This document shows positions 45,114 through 52,918 of a DNA stretch of 55,364 nt, one piece after another. Location of the stretch: contig NZ_JPMI01000093.1 of NCBI RefSeq assembly GCF_000733295.1, positions 1-55,364 on the forward strand, read 5' to 3'. The notes beneath the pieces are model-generated. The model worked only from the letters and a program-made list of their open reading frames with translations. It did no database searches and was not told where the DNA came from. The position numbers and the translations under genes were made by a program. The stretch's first letter is position 1, and each line of letters starts with the position of its first letter. Source of the stretch: Archangium violaceum Cb vi76. GTDB lineage: Bacteria; Myxococcota; Myxococcia; Myxococcales; Myxococcaceae.

Positions 45114-45854
45114 ATGGAATTGCTGAAGATGCAGTACGAGCCCCACGCCCTGCCCGCGCGCACCCTTCTGGACACGGACCCGGCCCTGTGCCGCCTGATG
45201 GATCCGTCCATCCAGCCGGCGGTCCTGGAGCGCTTCCTCATCGAGTGGATGGCGCGTGCGGTGTACATGACCGAGCCCGTGGATGGGTGGATCCGCCGCA
45301 CGGGTCAGCGCTGCATCGAGCTGGGCATGGAGAAGCTCGGCCGGCAGCTCATCACCCACGCCAAGAGCGAGACGGGCCACCACCTGATGACGCTCGAGGA
45401 CGCGCGCGTGCTGGTGGAGCACTGGAACGCGCGGTATTCGCCCCGGCTGTCCATGGAGGAGCTGGTCGCGCAGGCGCCCACCGGCTCCATGCGGGAGTAC
45501 CGGCGGATCCACGACGAGACCATCGAGGGGCCGTACCCGGTGGGGCAGATCGCCATCGAGCGCGAGGTGGGTTTCCTGGCGGTGTACTTCGGGCCGCGTC
45601 TGGTGAAGCAGGTGGAGACCGTGCTGGGCCGGGAGGTGGCCGACAAGCTCACCTTCCTCAACGAGCACGTGGCCGTGGACGTGGGCCATACCCTGCTCAA
45701 CGAGAAGATGCTGGAGGAGGCCATCACCCGCTCGCCCGAGCAGGGCCGCATCTATGCGGAGACTGGCGCCCGTGCAATGACTGCGTACATCCACTTCCTG
45801 GGTGAGTGCCTGCGCATCGCCGAGGCGCAGGTGGCCGCGCGCGTCATGGCGTAG
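45114..45854 (+). CDS. Heme-oxygenase-like / iron-dependent oxidase-fold protein
   Basis: The gene encodes 246 aa with a strong site (aaggag). It is all-helical with the acidic/His pattern of heme-oxygenase-like diiron proteins: LITHAKSETGHHLMTLEDA, VLVEHWNARY, AIEREVGFLAVYFG and FLNEHVAVDVGHT. The repeated E-x-x-H-like pairs could bind two irons. It ends with a long helix (IHFLGECLRIAEAQVAARVM). It lies directly behind the PilZ gene and is probably co-transcribed. The substrate is unknown. Confidence 0.65.
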   Translation: MELLKMQYEPHALPARTLLDTDPALCRLMDPSIQPAVLERFLIEWMARAVYMTEPVDGWIRRTGQRCIELGMEKLGRQLITHAKSETGHHLMTLEDARVLVEHWNARYSPRLSMEELVAQAPTGSMREYRRIHDETIEGPYPVGQIAIEREVGFLAVYFGPRLVKQVETVLGREVADKLTFLNEHVAVDVGHTLLNEKMLEEAITRSPEQGRIYAETGARAMTAYIHFLGECLRIAEAQVAARVMA

Positions 45855-45861
45855 GGGGTTT

Positions 45862-45881
45862 CCACTCCCTCGGAGGGGTGG
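45862..45881 (+). terminator. Weak hairpin after the oxidase-like gene
   Basis: CCACTCC and GGGGTGG pair over seven positions, with one G-U pair, 8 nt after the stop codon. No T-run follows, so termination here is only tentative. Confidence 0.35.
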
Positions 45882-45952
45882 GGTTCCTCCTGGCGCGCCG
45901 ATGACCCCGGTTGGCGCTTATCCTTCAAGCCCTTCCCTTGTCTCTCCCTGTA

Positions 45953-45987
45953 GAACCGTTGATACAGGTAATCCTGTAGAGCGGTTC
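45953..45987 (+). promoter_or_regulatory. Nested hairpin in the leader of the large lipoprotein gene
   Basis: An outer pair GAACCG/CGGTTC encloses an inner pair TACAGG/CCTGTA with a TAAT loop. It ends 23 nt before ATG 46011, just ahead of the gagaga purine tract. It could be an operator or an mRNA structure controlling translation. Confidence 0.55.
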
Positions 45988-46010
45988 CAGAAGAGAGAGA
46001 GGGAAAAACC

Positions 46011-48845
46011 ATGACGACTTGGAATGGGTGCAGGAGCGTGGCCGCCTGGGTGGCCGCGCTGCTGTGGGTCACCATCTCCGTGGGCTGTACGACGCAGGAT
46101 CCGGGCTCCCGGAGCGGGAGCGCGGAGGTTCGCGTCACGCTGCCCCAGGCGCTCTCGGCGGCGGACGTGAAGCGCGTACGCGTCGAGGTGCGGGGGCCGG
46201 GCATCTCGTCTCCCATCTCCGCCGAGCTCGTCCAGGTGGGAACCACGTGGCAGGGCACCGTGGGCGGCATCCCCGCGGGACCCGAGCGCGTCATCGACGC
46301 CTCCGCGTTCGATGCGTCGGGGCTGGTGCTCTTCCGGGGGAGCTCGTCTCCGCTCACCATCAGCGCGGGGGGCTCGGCGAGTGCGTTCCTTCTGCTGCAG
46401 CAGGTGGACTCGCCGCCGCCCTTCTATAACGAGGCGCCGCAGATCACCTCCCTCGTGCTGTCCTCCAACACGGCGAATCCGGGTGGCACGCTCTACCTGT
46501 CGGCCACCGCGGTGGATGCCAACGGGGATGCGCTGAGCTACTCCTGGACGGCGGCCGCTGGTTTCTTCGGCGATCCCACGTCCAGCGTGACCTCCTGGAC
46601 GGCGCCCTCCACCGAGGGGACGCATCGCCTCCGCCTGGAGGTGACGGACGCCCGGGGGACGAGCGCCTCGGTCAGCTTCGACGTGTACGTCATGACGGAT
46701 GGGGTTTCCGGGAGCGCCGACGTGACGGTGGGCTTCAACACCTGGCCCGAGGTCCGCACCATGCAGGGGACGCCGTCCGTCCTGAGCCCTGGCACGGCGA
46801 CGCGGTTATCCGCCACGGCCGTGGACGTGGACGGGGACACCCTGGCCCATTACTGGTTCACCGATTGTAATGGCACGTTCGACGACGTGGCGGCCGCCTC
46901 GCCCTGGTTCACCCTGAGCGTGATGCCGCCTTCGGGCCGTTGCTACTTCTACGTGACGGTCTGGGATCCGAACGGTGGCTCGCACTCGGGCACCCTCGCC
47001 CTCCAGGCGGGGACCACCCCACGCGCCAACGTCATGCCCCAGATCGGTAGCACCTGGCAGAGCCTCTCCTCGGCCAGTGGCGGCGAGCTCGTGACCCTGG
47101 GCCTCAATGCGCATGATCCCGATGGCACCTCCGTGAGCTTCTCCTGGTCCGCGTCCGCCGGGGAGATCCAGACCACCACCTGGACCAGCACCTCCAGCCA
47201 GGCGACCTGGTTGGCGCCGTCGTGCTTCGACTCGCCGGCGTACATCTACGCTCAGGTCACGGACGCGGATGGGGCCTCGCTGACGTACGGGTTCACCGTC
47301 CTTCCGGTGCCGGGCTCGGACTGCTCGGCGCTGGCGGTGAATGGCATCCGCAACATCTACAACATCCTCGGTGACAGTCCGCTCATCTCGACCCCGGCGG
47401 ATCTGAGCGCCACCCCCATCGGCGCCTATGTGCCCACCGCGGATGGCGCGCGCTTCATGTACGTGGCGGGGACGGGCCGGGCCGATGGCACCTTCACCAT
47501 TCCCGGTGTGGAGAGGACGCCCTACTACCTCCGGTACGGTTCCACCTGGATCTGGACCTCCAGCCGCTTCGTGGACCTGAGCTCCGGCAGCCTCGGCCGC
47601 CCCGGTGTGGACCAGGAGCCCGCGGGCACCCAGCTCGCCTTCGCGCTCGACGGACTCTCTCCCTGGCAGTCCACGGAGGAGTTCACGGATGCTCTGCAGC
47701 TGCACGCGACGGGCCCGGGCATCGGCTACTTCACGTCGGCCTGCGCCAACGACTTCCCCTGGCCGGAGCACGGCGCGACGACCCTCGCGGGCTTCATCGA
47801 CTACGGCAACGCCATGCGGAACTGCGGGACGGTGCCCGCGCGGTTCGATTCCTCCCGGGGGGACTTCTTCCACGTCACCCAGCACGTGAGCCGCATGGAC
47901 TACTCCACGCTGCCCTCGGGCCTCTCGTTCTCCGAGCTGCGCAGGGGCCTCCAGGCCCATGATGTGTCGGGCCCGGCGGATGGCGGCACGGGAGATGGCG
48001 GCACGGGAGATGGCGGCACGGGAGATGGCGGCATGGTGGATGCGGGGATGGCCAGCTCGGGGACGTTGACGGTGAAGGGCACGCTGCTGCCCCTGCCCAC
48101 CACGACGCAGTCCTTCGACTTCCGCGCGTCGGAGTTCGAGGCCCTGGCGCGCGCCGCGCACTCCGGTGCCGTGCTGGTGGAGGAGGTCGTGAACCTGGGA
48201 ACCCTGCCGTCCTACCTCGAGTACGGTCAGTACGATGGTTACCCGGACCTCGCCTACGCCACCAACGTGAACCCCGGACAGGGCAACTTCCCGGTGGTGT
48301 TCGAGTACGGCAATCCCTACCCGGGTTACTGGCCGAAGATCGTCATGGCCTCGGCGAGCGCCGTCTCGCCCTTCTCGGTCGACCTGGCGGATGGTGGAAC
48401 GTCCCGCACGGTCTGGTACACGACGTCGGTCTTCTCCCAGTCGTCGGTGTGGGAGGGCTCGACGCAGCCGCTCATCCCCATGGTGGGTCCGCCTCGCGAC
48501 CTGCGCGTCAACGGTGTTCCTGCCTCGGGTGGCGGCCCCACCGTCTCGGCGGTGGGGACGAGCCCGGCGCTGAGCTGGACCGCGCCTTCCATCGGCGCCC
48601 CGACGCGCTACCAGGCGCGGCTGTATGAGATCTACCCGACGTCCACGGGCGGCACGGCCCGGACGCTCCTGGGCTACTACACCACGACGGACACGCAGCT
48701 CCGCCTGCCGAACCTGGTGGCGGGCAAGACGTACTTCGTCGTCCTGTACGCCTACGCGGTTCCGGGCACGACCCTGGACAAGCCGTTCCTGGACGGTCCG
48801 GAGTACCACTACGCGTCGGTGTTCTCGGCGAAGTTCACGCCCTGA
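46011..48845 (+). CDS. Large surface lipoprotein with Ig-like repeats
   Basis: The product is 944 aa. Its lipoprotein signal ends TISVGC (MTTWNGCRSVAAWVAALLW). After an N-terminal beta domain (RVTLPQALSAADVKRVRVEV), at least three Ig/PKD-like modules follow at about 140-440, marked by ATAVDANGDALSYSWTA, ATAVDVDGDTLAHYWFT and LNAHDPDGTSVSFSWSA. Next comes a beta region with several aromatic segments. A (DGGTG)n linker lies at about 657-675, then a C-terminal fibronectin-like end (APTRYQARLYEIYP). Such proteins act in adhesion or matrix binding in myxobacteria. No catalytic motif is recognised. Confidence 0.75.
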   Translation: MTTWNGCRSVAAWVAALLWVTISVGCTTQDPGSRSGSAEVRVTLPQALSAADVKRVRVEVRGPGISSPISAELVQVGTTWQGTVGGIPAGPERVIDASAFDASGLVLFRGSSSPLTISAGGSASAFLLLQQVDSPPPFYNEAPQITSLVLSSNTANPGGTLYLSATAVDANGDALSYSWTAAAGFFGDPTSSVTSWTAPSTEGTHRLRLEVTDARGTSASVSFDVYVMTDGVSGSADVTVGFNTWPEVRTMQGTPSVLSPGTATRLSATAVDVDGDTLAHYWFTDCNGTFDDVAAASPWFTLSVMPPSGRCYFYVTVWDPNGGSHSGTLALQAGTTPRANVMPQIGSTWQSLSSASGGELVTLGLNAHDPDGTSVSFSWSASAGEIQTTTWTSTSSQATWLAPSCFDSPAYIYAQVTDADGASLTYGFTVLPVPGSDCSALAVNGIRNIYNILGDSPLISTPADLSATPIGAYVPTADGARFMYVAGTGRADGTFTIPGVERTPYYLRYGSTWIWTSSRFVDLSSGSLGRPGVDQEPAGTQLAFALDGLSPWQSTEEFTDALQLHATGPGIGYFTSACANDFPWPEHGATTLAGFIDYGNAMRNCGTVPARFDSSRGDFFHVTQHVSRMDYSTLPSGLSFSELRRGLQAHDVSGPADGGTGDGGTGDGGTGDGGMVDAGMASSGTLTVKGTLLPLPTTTQSFDFRASEFEALARAAHSGAVLVEEVVNLGTLPSYLEYGQYDGYPDLAYATNVNPGQGNFPVVFEYGNPYPGYWPKIVMASASAVSPFSVDLADGGTSRTVWYTTSVFSQSSVWEGSTQPLIPMVGPPRDLRVNGVPASGGGPTVSAVGTSPALSWTAPSIGAPTRYQARLYEIYPTSTGGTARTLLGYYTTTDTQLRLPNLVAGKTYFVVLYAYAVPGTTLDKPFLDGPEYHYASVFSAKFTP
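47979..48036 (+). repeat. 15-bp tandem coding repeat
   Basis: Three full copies and one partial copy of gatggcggcacggga encode an Asp-Gly-Gly-Thr-Gly linker in the large lipoprotein. Nearly perfect copies suggest recent slippage and possible length variation between strains. Confidence 0.9.
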
Positions 48846-48894
48846 GCCGGTGCGTCCCGCCGGGGTGCCAGGTGCACTCCGGTGGGCTCCCGGG

Positions 48895-48915
48895 GGCGGC
48901 CGTGCTCAGGCCGCC
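48895..48915 (+). terminator. Hairpin after the large lipoprotein gene
   Basis: GGCGGCC and GGCCGCC form a perfect 7-bp stem with a 7-nt loop, 50 nt downstream of the stop. No T-tract follows, so this is a candidate Rho-assisted or weak terminator. Confidence 0.4.
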
Positions 48916-49037
48916 TCGGGGACCTCGCGGAGGAGGACAACCGAGGCCTGGGAGCGTGCCGCGGTCCGGGTGGTGGCGGCGCGTCTCAGGGAACTGCTCG
49001 ATCCGGGATAGACTGGCCGTCTCGACGGGAGTTCCGC

Positions 49038-49463
49038 ATGTGTTCCCTCTCCATTCGTGTCCGCCGGGCCCTGTTCCTGGCTCTCGCCTTCTGTATGCCC
49101 GCCCTCGGAGGCTGCCGGGTGGAATGCGACTTCGAGCCCCATTGTGAGGGCAATGTCGTCATGGACTGCCACGTCGGAGTCGATCAGCTCGTGGGCCGTG
49201 GGCAACCCGTGATCGAACCCTGCCTGGAGCCCGCTCCGCTGTGTGTGGAGAGCCGCACGGGCAAGCGGGATGGGGCGGGGGGCAGCATCTACTGCGCGCG
49301 CTCGCCGCTCACGCCGTGTGACGAGCCGTTTCCCGACTCGTGCGAGGGGACGGTGCTGGTCTCCTGCCTGGGCGGCTATGTCTCCGCCTACGACTGCACC
49401 AACGACAACCGTACCGGCCGGTGCGGACGCCGTACGCCCGAGGGGCCGGTGCAATGCCTCTGA
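49038..49463 (+). CDS. Cys-rich lipoprotein, first of a tandem pair
   Basis: The 141-aa product has a signal peptide with lipobox LGGC. The mature part has about twelve cysteines in repeated EG-x-x-x-x-x-C blocks (HCEGNVVMDCHVG, SCEGTVLVSCLGG) suggesting disulfide-linked repeats outside the cytoplasm. It is paralogous to the next gene, 20 nt downstream. I do not recognise a family; similar short Cys-rich lipoproteins occur in many myxobacteria. Function is unknown. Confidence 0.7.
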   Translation: MCSLSIRVRRALFLALAFCMPALGGCRVECDFEPHCEGNVVMDCHVGVDQLVGRGQPVIEPCLEPAPLCVESRTGKRDGAGGSIYCARSPLTPCDEPFPDSCEGTVLVSCLGGYVSAYDCTNDNRTGRCGRRTPEGPVQCL

Positions 49464-49483
49464 GACGCCTCCTGGAGTGCTCC

Positions 49484-49879
49484 ATGCCGTCCGCCCTGTC
49501 CCGCCTGTTGTGCGCCGGTGTCCTGGTGTCCCTCGGGGGGCCAGGCTGTGTCCGCTCGGACGACTGCGATTACCGTTACCGCTGCGTGGGCGGGAGCCAG
49601 TACGAGTGGTGCAACGTCGGCTCGGACTTCGAGATCCATCGCACCCTGCTCGAATGCAAGGCGCCCAATAGCGCCTGCATCCAGGAGGACGAGGACTCCG
49701 TGCAGTGCGTGCTCGCCCCGGCCACGGTCTGCGATGCCTCCTTCGTGGACCGCTGCGAGGGCACCTGGCGCGTCTACTGCAATGAGCGCCTCGGCTGGGT
49801 GCAGGCCGTGGACTGTGTGACGCTGGGCCGCACGGGCTGCCTCGTGGACGCCGCCCTTGGCAAAGCTGTCTGTGATTAG
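49484..49879 (+). CDS. Cys-rich lipoprotein, second of a tandem pair
   Basis: From ATG 49484 (site ggag) the protein is 131 aa with lipobox GPGC. An earlier ATG at 49454 would overlap the previous stop and add ten residues before the signal. The mature region repeats the Cys pattern of its neighbour: RCVGGSQYEWCNVG, RCEGTWRVYCNERLGW and a final AVCD. It is likely a tandem duplicate of the gene at 49038-49463 that has diverged. Confidence 0.7.
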   Translation: MPSALSRLLCAGVLVSLGGPGCVRSDDCDYRYRCVGGSQYEWCNVGSDFEIHRTLLECKAPNSACIQEDEDSVQCVLAPATVCDASFVDRCEGTWRVYCNERLGWVQAVDCVTLGRTGCLVDAALGKAVCD

Positions 49880-50176
49880 CAACGGATTTCCTATTCCCGA
49901 TTGTCTTTGGCCCCGTGTCTGTCCGCCTGCTCTCCGCGCGGGCATCGACGCGGCGTGTTGATTTGAAGACAAAGTTGGGGGATGCTCCGTGCGCCTTTGA
50001 CAAGGAGTCAAAGCCTCACAGTCGCGTGCAACTCCTTTCGTTGATCAGGGCAGGGCCCTGGTTGGCGCAACGGGAGAGCCGCTTCTCGCAAACACCTCTG
50101 GTCCGACGTCCACCGGCCACCCCATGTGGTCCGGGTCCACCCCCTGTCTGTCTCGAGCTCGATGGAGAGCCCCTAC

Positions 50177-51373
50177 ATGAAGAAGACCCTCCTGCTGGTT
50201 GAAGCCCTGATCGCCCTCGCTGGTGTTGGCTGCGGAAACGCCGATGACCTGAGCCTTGGCGAGCCCTCCGAGACACTGGGAGTCGCTTCGGACGCGCTGA
50301 CCGCGCCGAACTGCGTGCCCCTCACCGCGACATCGGTGATTGCCAAGGGGCATGACGGCAACGTGCCGGCCAATACGATGGACGACCAGCTCGGCACGCG
50401 CTGGAGCATGCTCGGCAAGGGGTCGTGGATCGACTATGACCTGGGTGCCTCGAAGACCATCTCGGGCGTGGCCATCGCGTGGCACCAGGGTAACCAGCGC
50501 GCCAGCAACTTCCGCGTGACCGTGTCCTCGGATGGGCTCAACTACACGCAGGTCTACTCCGGAAAGAGCAGCGGTACGACGACGGCGGCGGAGACCTACT
50601 CCTTCGCCCAGCGCACCACGCGCCGCGTGCGCATCTACGTCGACGGCAACACCCTCAACGACTGGGCCAGCATCGCCGAGGCCCGCGCGTGCGCTCCGTC
50701 CTCGACCGGTAACCCGGGCCCGGGCTCGGGGACCGGCGTGGTGTGGCGCGGCGACTTCGAGACGGGTGACCGCTCGCAGTGGAGCAGCACGCAGATGGTC
50801 AGCGCGGACCGGCTGCAGGTGGTGTCCTCGCCGACGCGGCAGGGCAGCCATGCCATCAAGGTCACCGTCCGCCAGGGGGACAACCCCATCAGCGCCAGCG
50901 GCAACCGCAACGAGCTGGTGAAGATGACGAACGAGAAGGAGGGCGACGAGTACTACTACCGCTGGAACACGATGTTCGCCTCGGACTACCCCAGCGCGAA
51001 GACGTGGCAGCTCTTCACCCAGTGGCACCACAGTGGCAACAACGGCTCGCCGCCGGTGGAGTTCTACGTCAACGGTGAGACCATCTACCTGCGCGTCAGC
51101 GGCAGCACCGTGGTGTGGAGCACGCCGCTGGTGCGCGGGCAGTGGCAGGACTTCATCTTCCACGTGAAGTGGTCGTCCAACTCGAGCGTGGGCTTCGTCG
51201 AGCTGTACCACAATGGCCAGCTCGTGCTGCCCAAGCGCTCCGCGGCCACCCTGTACTCGGGGCAGACCAACTACCTGAAGGTGGGCCTCTACCGGAACAG
51301 CACCATCGTCCCGGTGGGCGTGGTGTACCACGACGGGTGGATCCAGGGCCGGAGCCTGCAGGACGTGCAGTAG
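50177..51373 (+). CDS. Discoidin (F5/8C)-polysaccharide lyase lipoprotein
   Basis: The 398-aa product starts at MKKTLLLVEA, with ggagag 7 nt upstream, and has lipobox VGC. Residues about 45-170 form a discoidin/CBM32 domain (KGHDGNVPANTMDDQLGTRW, WIDYDLGASKTISGVAIAW, RRVRIYVDG). After a Gly/Pro/Ser linker the C-terminal domain (about 190-398) resembles the polysaccharide lyase family of heparin-lyase I/glucuronan-lyase type: WQLFTQWHHSGNNG, VKWSSNSSVGFVEL, NYLKVGLYRN and VYHDGW. It would bind and cleave an acidic polysaccharide outside the cell. The substrate cannot be read from the sequence. Confidence 0.8.
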   Translation: MKKTLLLVEALIALAGVGCGNADDLSLGEPSETLGVASDALTAPNCVPLTATSVIAKGHDGNVPANTMDDQLGTRWSMLGKGSWIDYDLGASKTISGVAIAWHQGNQRASNFRVTVSSDGLNYTQVYSGKSSGTTTAAETYSFAQRTTRRVRIYVDGNTLNDWASIAEARACAPSSTGNPGPGSGTGVVWRGDFETGDRSQWSSTQMVSADRLQVVSSPTRQGSHAIKVTVRQGDNPISASGNRNELVKMTNEKEGDEYYYRWNTMFASDYPSAKTWQLFTQWHHSGNNGSPPVEFYVNGETIYLRVSGSTVVWSTPLVRGQWQDFIFHVKWSSNSSVGFVELYHNGQLVLPKRSAATLYSGQTNYLKVGLYRNSTIVPVGVVYHDGWIQGRSLQDVQ

Positions 51374-51397
51374 CGCCGGCCCCGGGGGGCTCGCCGT

Positions 51398-51898
51398 CTA
51401 CGGCAGCCCCGCCACCCAGCGCACGATGTCCGAGGTGGTCACCAACCCCGCCAGCGTGCCCCGGGCGCTCACCACCGGCACCCGGTGCACGCCCGCGTTG
51501 ATCATGATCTTCGCGGCCTCGGGGAGCGACGCCTTCTCCGGCACGATGAGCACGTGCCGCGTCATCACGTCCTCGACGGTGGTGACGTCCACCAGGTGCT
51601 GGCCGGAGGGCAGCGTCACGCCGGACGCGTCCTCCCCGGCGAGCCGCTGGCGCACCAGGTCCGTCTTGGACACCATGCCCAGCAGCCGTCCCTGCTCGTC
51701 CACCACGGGCATGCCGCTGATGGCGTGCTCCAGCATCAGCTCGGCCGCCGTCTGGAGGCTGGTGTCCGGGTTGACGGCGATCACCTCCCGGCTCATGACG
51801 TCGCGTACCGCCCACAGGGCCGGCGAGGGGAGCGGCTCCGACTCCTCCAGCTCGCTCGGAAAGGGCATCGGGCGGTTGTTCATGGGGAAGGCGCGCAT
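51398..51898 (-). CDS. Tandem CBS-domain protein
   Basis: The product is 166 aa from ATG 51898, with aggag upstream. Two CBS motifs form a Bateman pair: VRDVMSREVIAVNPDTSLQT with ISGMPVVDEQGRLLGMVSKT, and VEDVMTRHVLIVPEKASLPE with VHRVPVVSARGTLAGLVTTS. CBS pairs bind adenosine nucleotides and act as energy sensors, often as stand-alone regulators in bacteria. No other domain is present. Confidence 0.9.
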   Translation of the reverse strand: MRAFPMNNRPMPFPSELEESEPLPSPALWAVRDVMSREVIAVNPDTSLQTAAELMLEHAISGMPVVDEQGRLLGMVSKTDLVRQRLAGEDASGVTLPSGQHLVDVTTVEDVMTRHVLIVPEKASLPEAAKIMINAGVHRVPVVSARGTLAGLVTTSDIVRWVAGLP

Positions 51899-52197
51899 GG
51901 TCGTGCTCCTATCGGGGGCCCGAGCCGCGGCGGTCACTGCGTCCACGCGGCGGGAGGGCCTTGTGTGAGCCTCCTCCAGTGCAAAGGGAGCGCCATGCCC
52001 CTCACGAGGGAGCCCCGGGCGGGACGCGCGCAGGCCCTGCGTCCGGCGCCCGAGGCGCACGCAACGTCTGCGCGGCGCGTCCTCTCGGGGATGGGAAGCC
52101 GCCGGGCCCACCTGCCCTCGAGGGCAGGGTCGTGGGGCAGGGGAGTGGATTCGTCAGGCCCCACCCGTTTCGGCGTCCCTGGAGGGCGAGCACTCCC
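51899..52197. other. Intergenic region between the CBS gene and tRNA-Gln
   Basis: About 300 nt of high-GC sequence without a supported gene. It must carry the promoter of the CBS gene and of the tRNA. I see no clear hairpin. Confidence 0.5.
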
Positions 52198-52268
52198 TCC
52201 GGGATCGTTCAACGGCAGGACGGCGGGCTTTGACCCCGCGGATGCAGGTTCGACCCCTGCTCCCGGAA
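52198..52268 (+). tRNA. tRNA-Gln (anticodon TTG)
   Basis: The 71-nt cloverleaf folds fully. The acceptor arms tccggga/tcccgga pair perfectly and include the weak U1-A72 pair typical of glutamine tRNA. The D arm is gttcaacggcaggac. The anticodon stem gcggg/cccgc encloses ctttgac with anticodon TTG at 52230-52232. The T arm gcagg-ttcgacc-cctgc is perfect. The discriminator is A and CCA is not encoded. It reads CAA codons, which are rare in this GC-rich genome. Confidence 0.9.
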
Positions 52269-52290
52269 ACGCTGGAATCGAGCGCCGTGC

Positions 52291-52665
52291 TCAGCTACCG
52301 AGCAGCTTCTTGAAGGAGCCATCCTCCAGCGCCTTGCGCGTATCGTCGAAGCCGCCAACGAGCACGCCGCGCACGAAGACCTGGGGGAAGGTGGGCCAGC
52401 CACTCCACAGCTTGATGGCGAGCCGCTGCTTCCACATGCCGAAGTAACTGCCGTACTCCAGGTAGGTGAATGGGATGTTGGCCTGCTCGAGCGTCTGGCG
52501 CACGCGCTTGACGACGGGGTTCTGCGCCATGCCCACCACCACCACGGCGTCTTTCTCCACGGCGGCGCGGACCTGGTCCACGATGTCGCGGTGGAAGCCC
52601 TTCATGGCCTCGGTCGCGGAGGGGGTGCGCTTGTCTTCAGGAAGGAGGGGACGGGGGTCGGTCAT
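52291..52665 (-). CDS. Glutaredoxin-like protein lacking all cysteines
   Basis: This 124-aa product starts at MTDPRPLLPE. The thioredoxin-fold core is clear: VVVVGMAQNPVVKRVRQTLE, then FPQVFVRGVLVGGFDD, which contains the cis-Pro and the GG-DD glutathione-binding motif. Where glutaredoxins have CPYC or CGFS, it has NPVV, and the protein has no cysteine anywhere. It is therefore unlikely to do thiol-disulfide chemistry or bind an iron-sulfur cluster through a Cys. A glutathione-binding scaffold or regulatory role is possible. Confidence 0.8.
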   Translation of the reverse strand: MTDPRPLLPEDKRTPSATEAMKGFHRDIVDQVRAAVEKDAVVVVGMAQNPVVKRVRQTLEQANIPFTYLEYGSYFGMWKQRLAIKLWSGWPTFPQVFVRGVLVGGFDDTRKALEDGSFKKLLGS

Positions 52666-52918
52666 AGGGGCGCGCACCTTAACATGGTGCGTCAGGAGCG
52701 GGTGTCAGGGTTCGAGGACCTCCGCGTCTCTATTGGGAGAGGGCGGTGGCCAGGCCGGAGACGGCGAAGCCGGGCGCGACGAACCCCAAGCATGCGATGG
52801 ATGCCGGTTCCTCCGCGCGCTCGCCGGGCCTGGCCTGGCCACCGGCTCCCTTCCAGTGCCTATCGGGGAGCACGGGGTATCCACACCTACTGTCAGGGTG
52901 GTGTACAACAGGGGGTCG

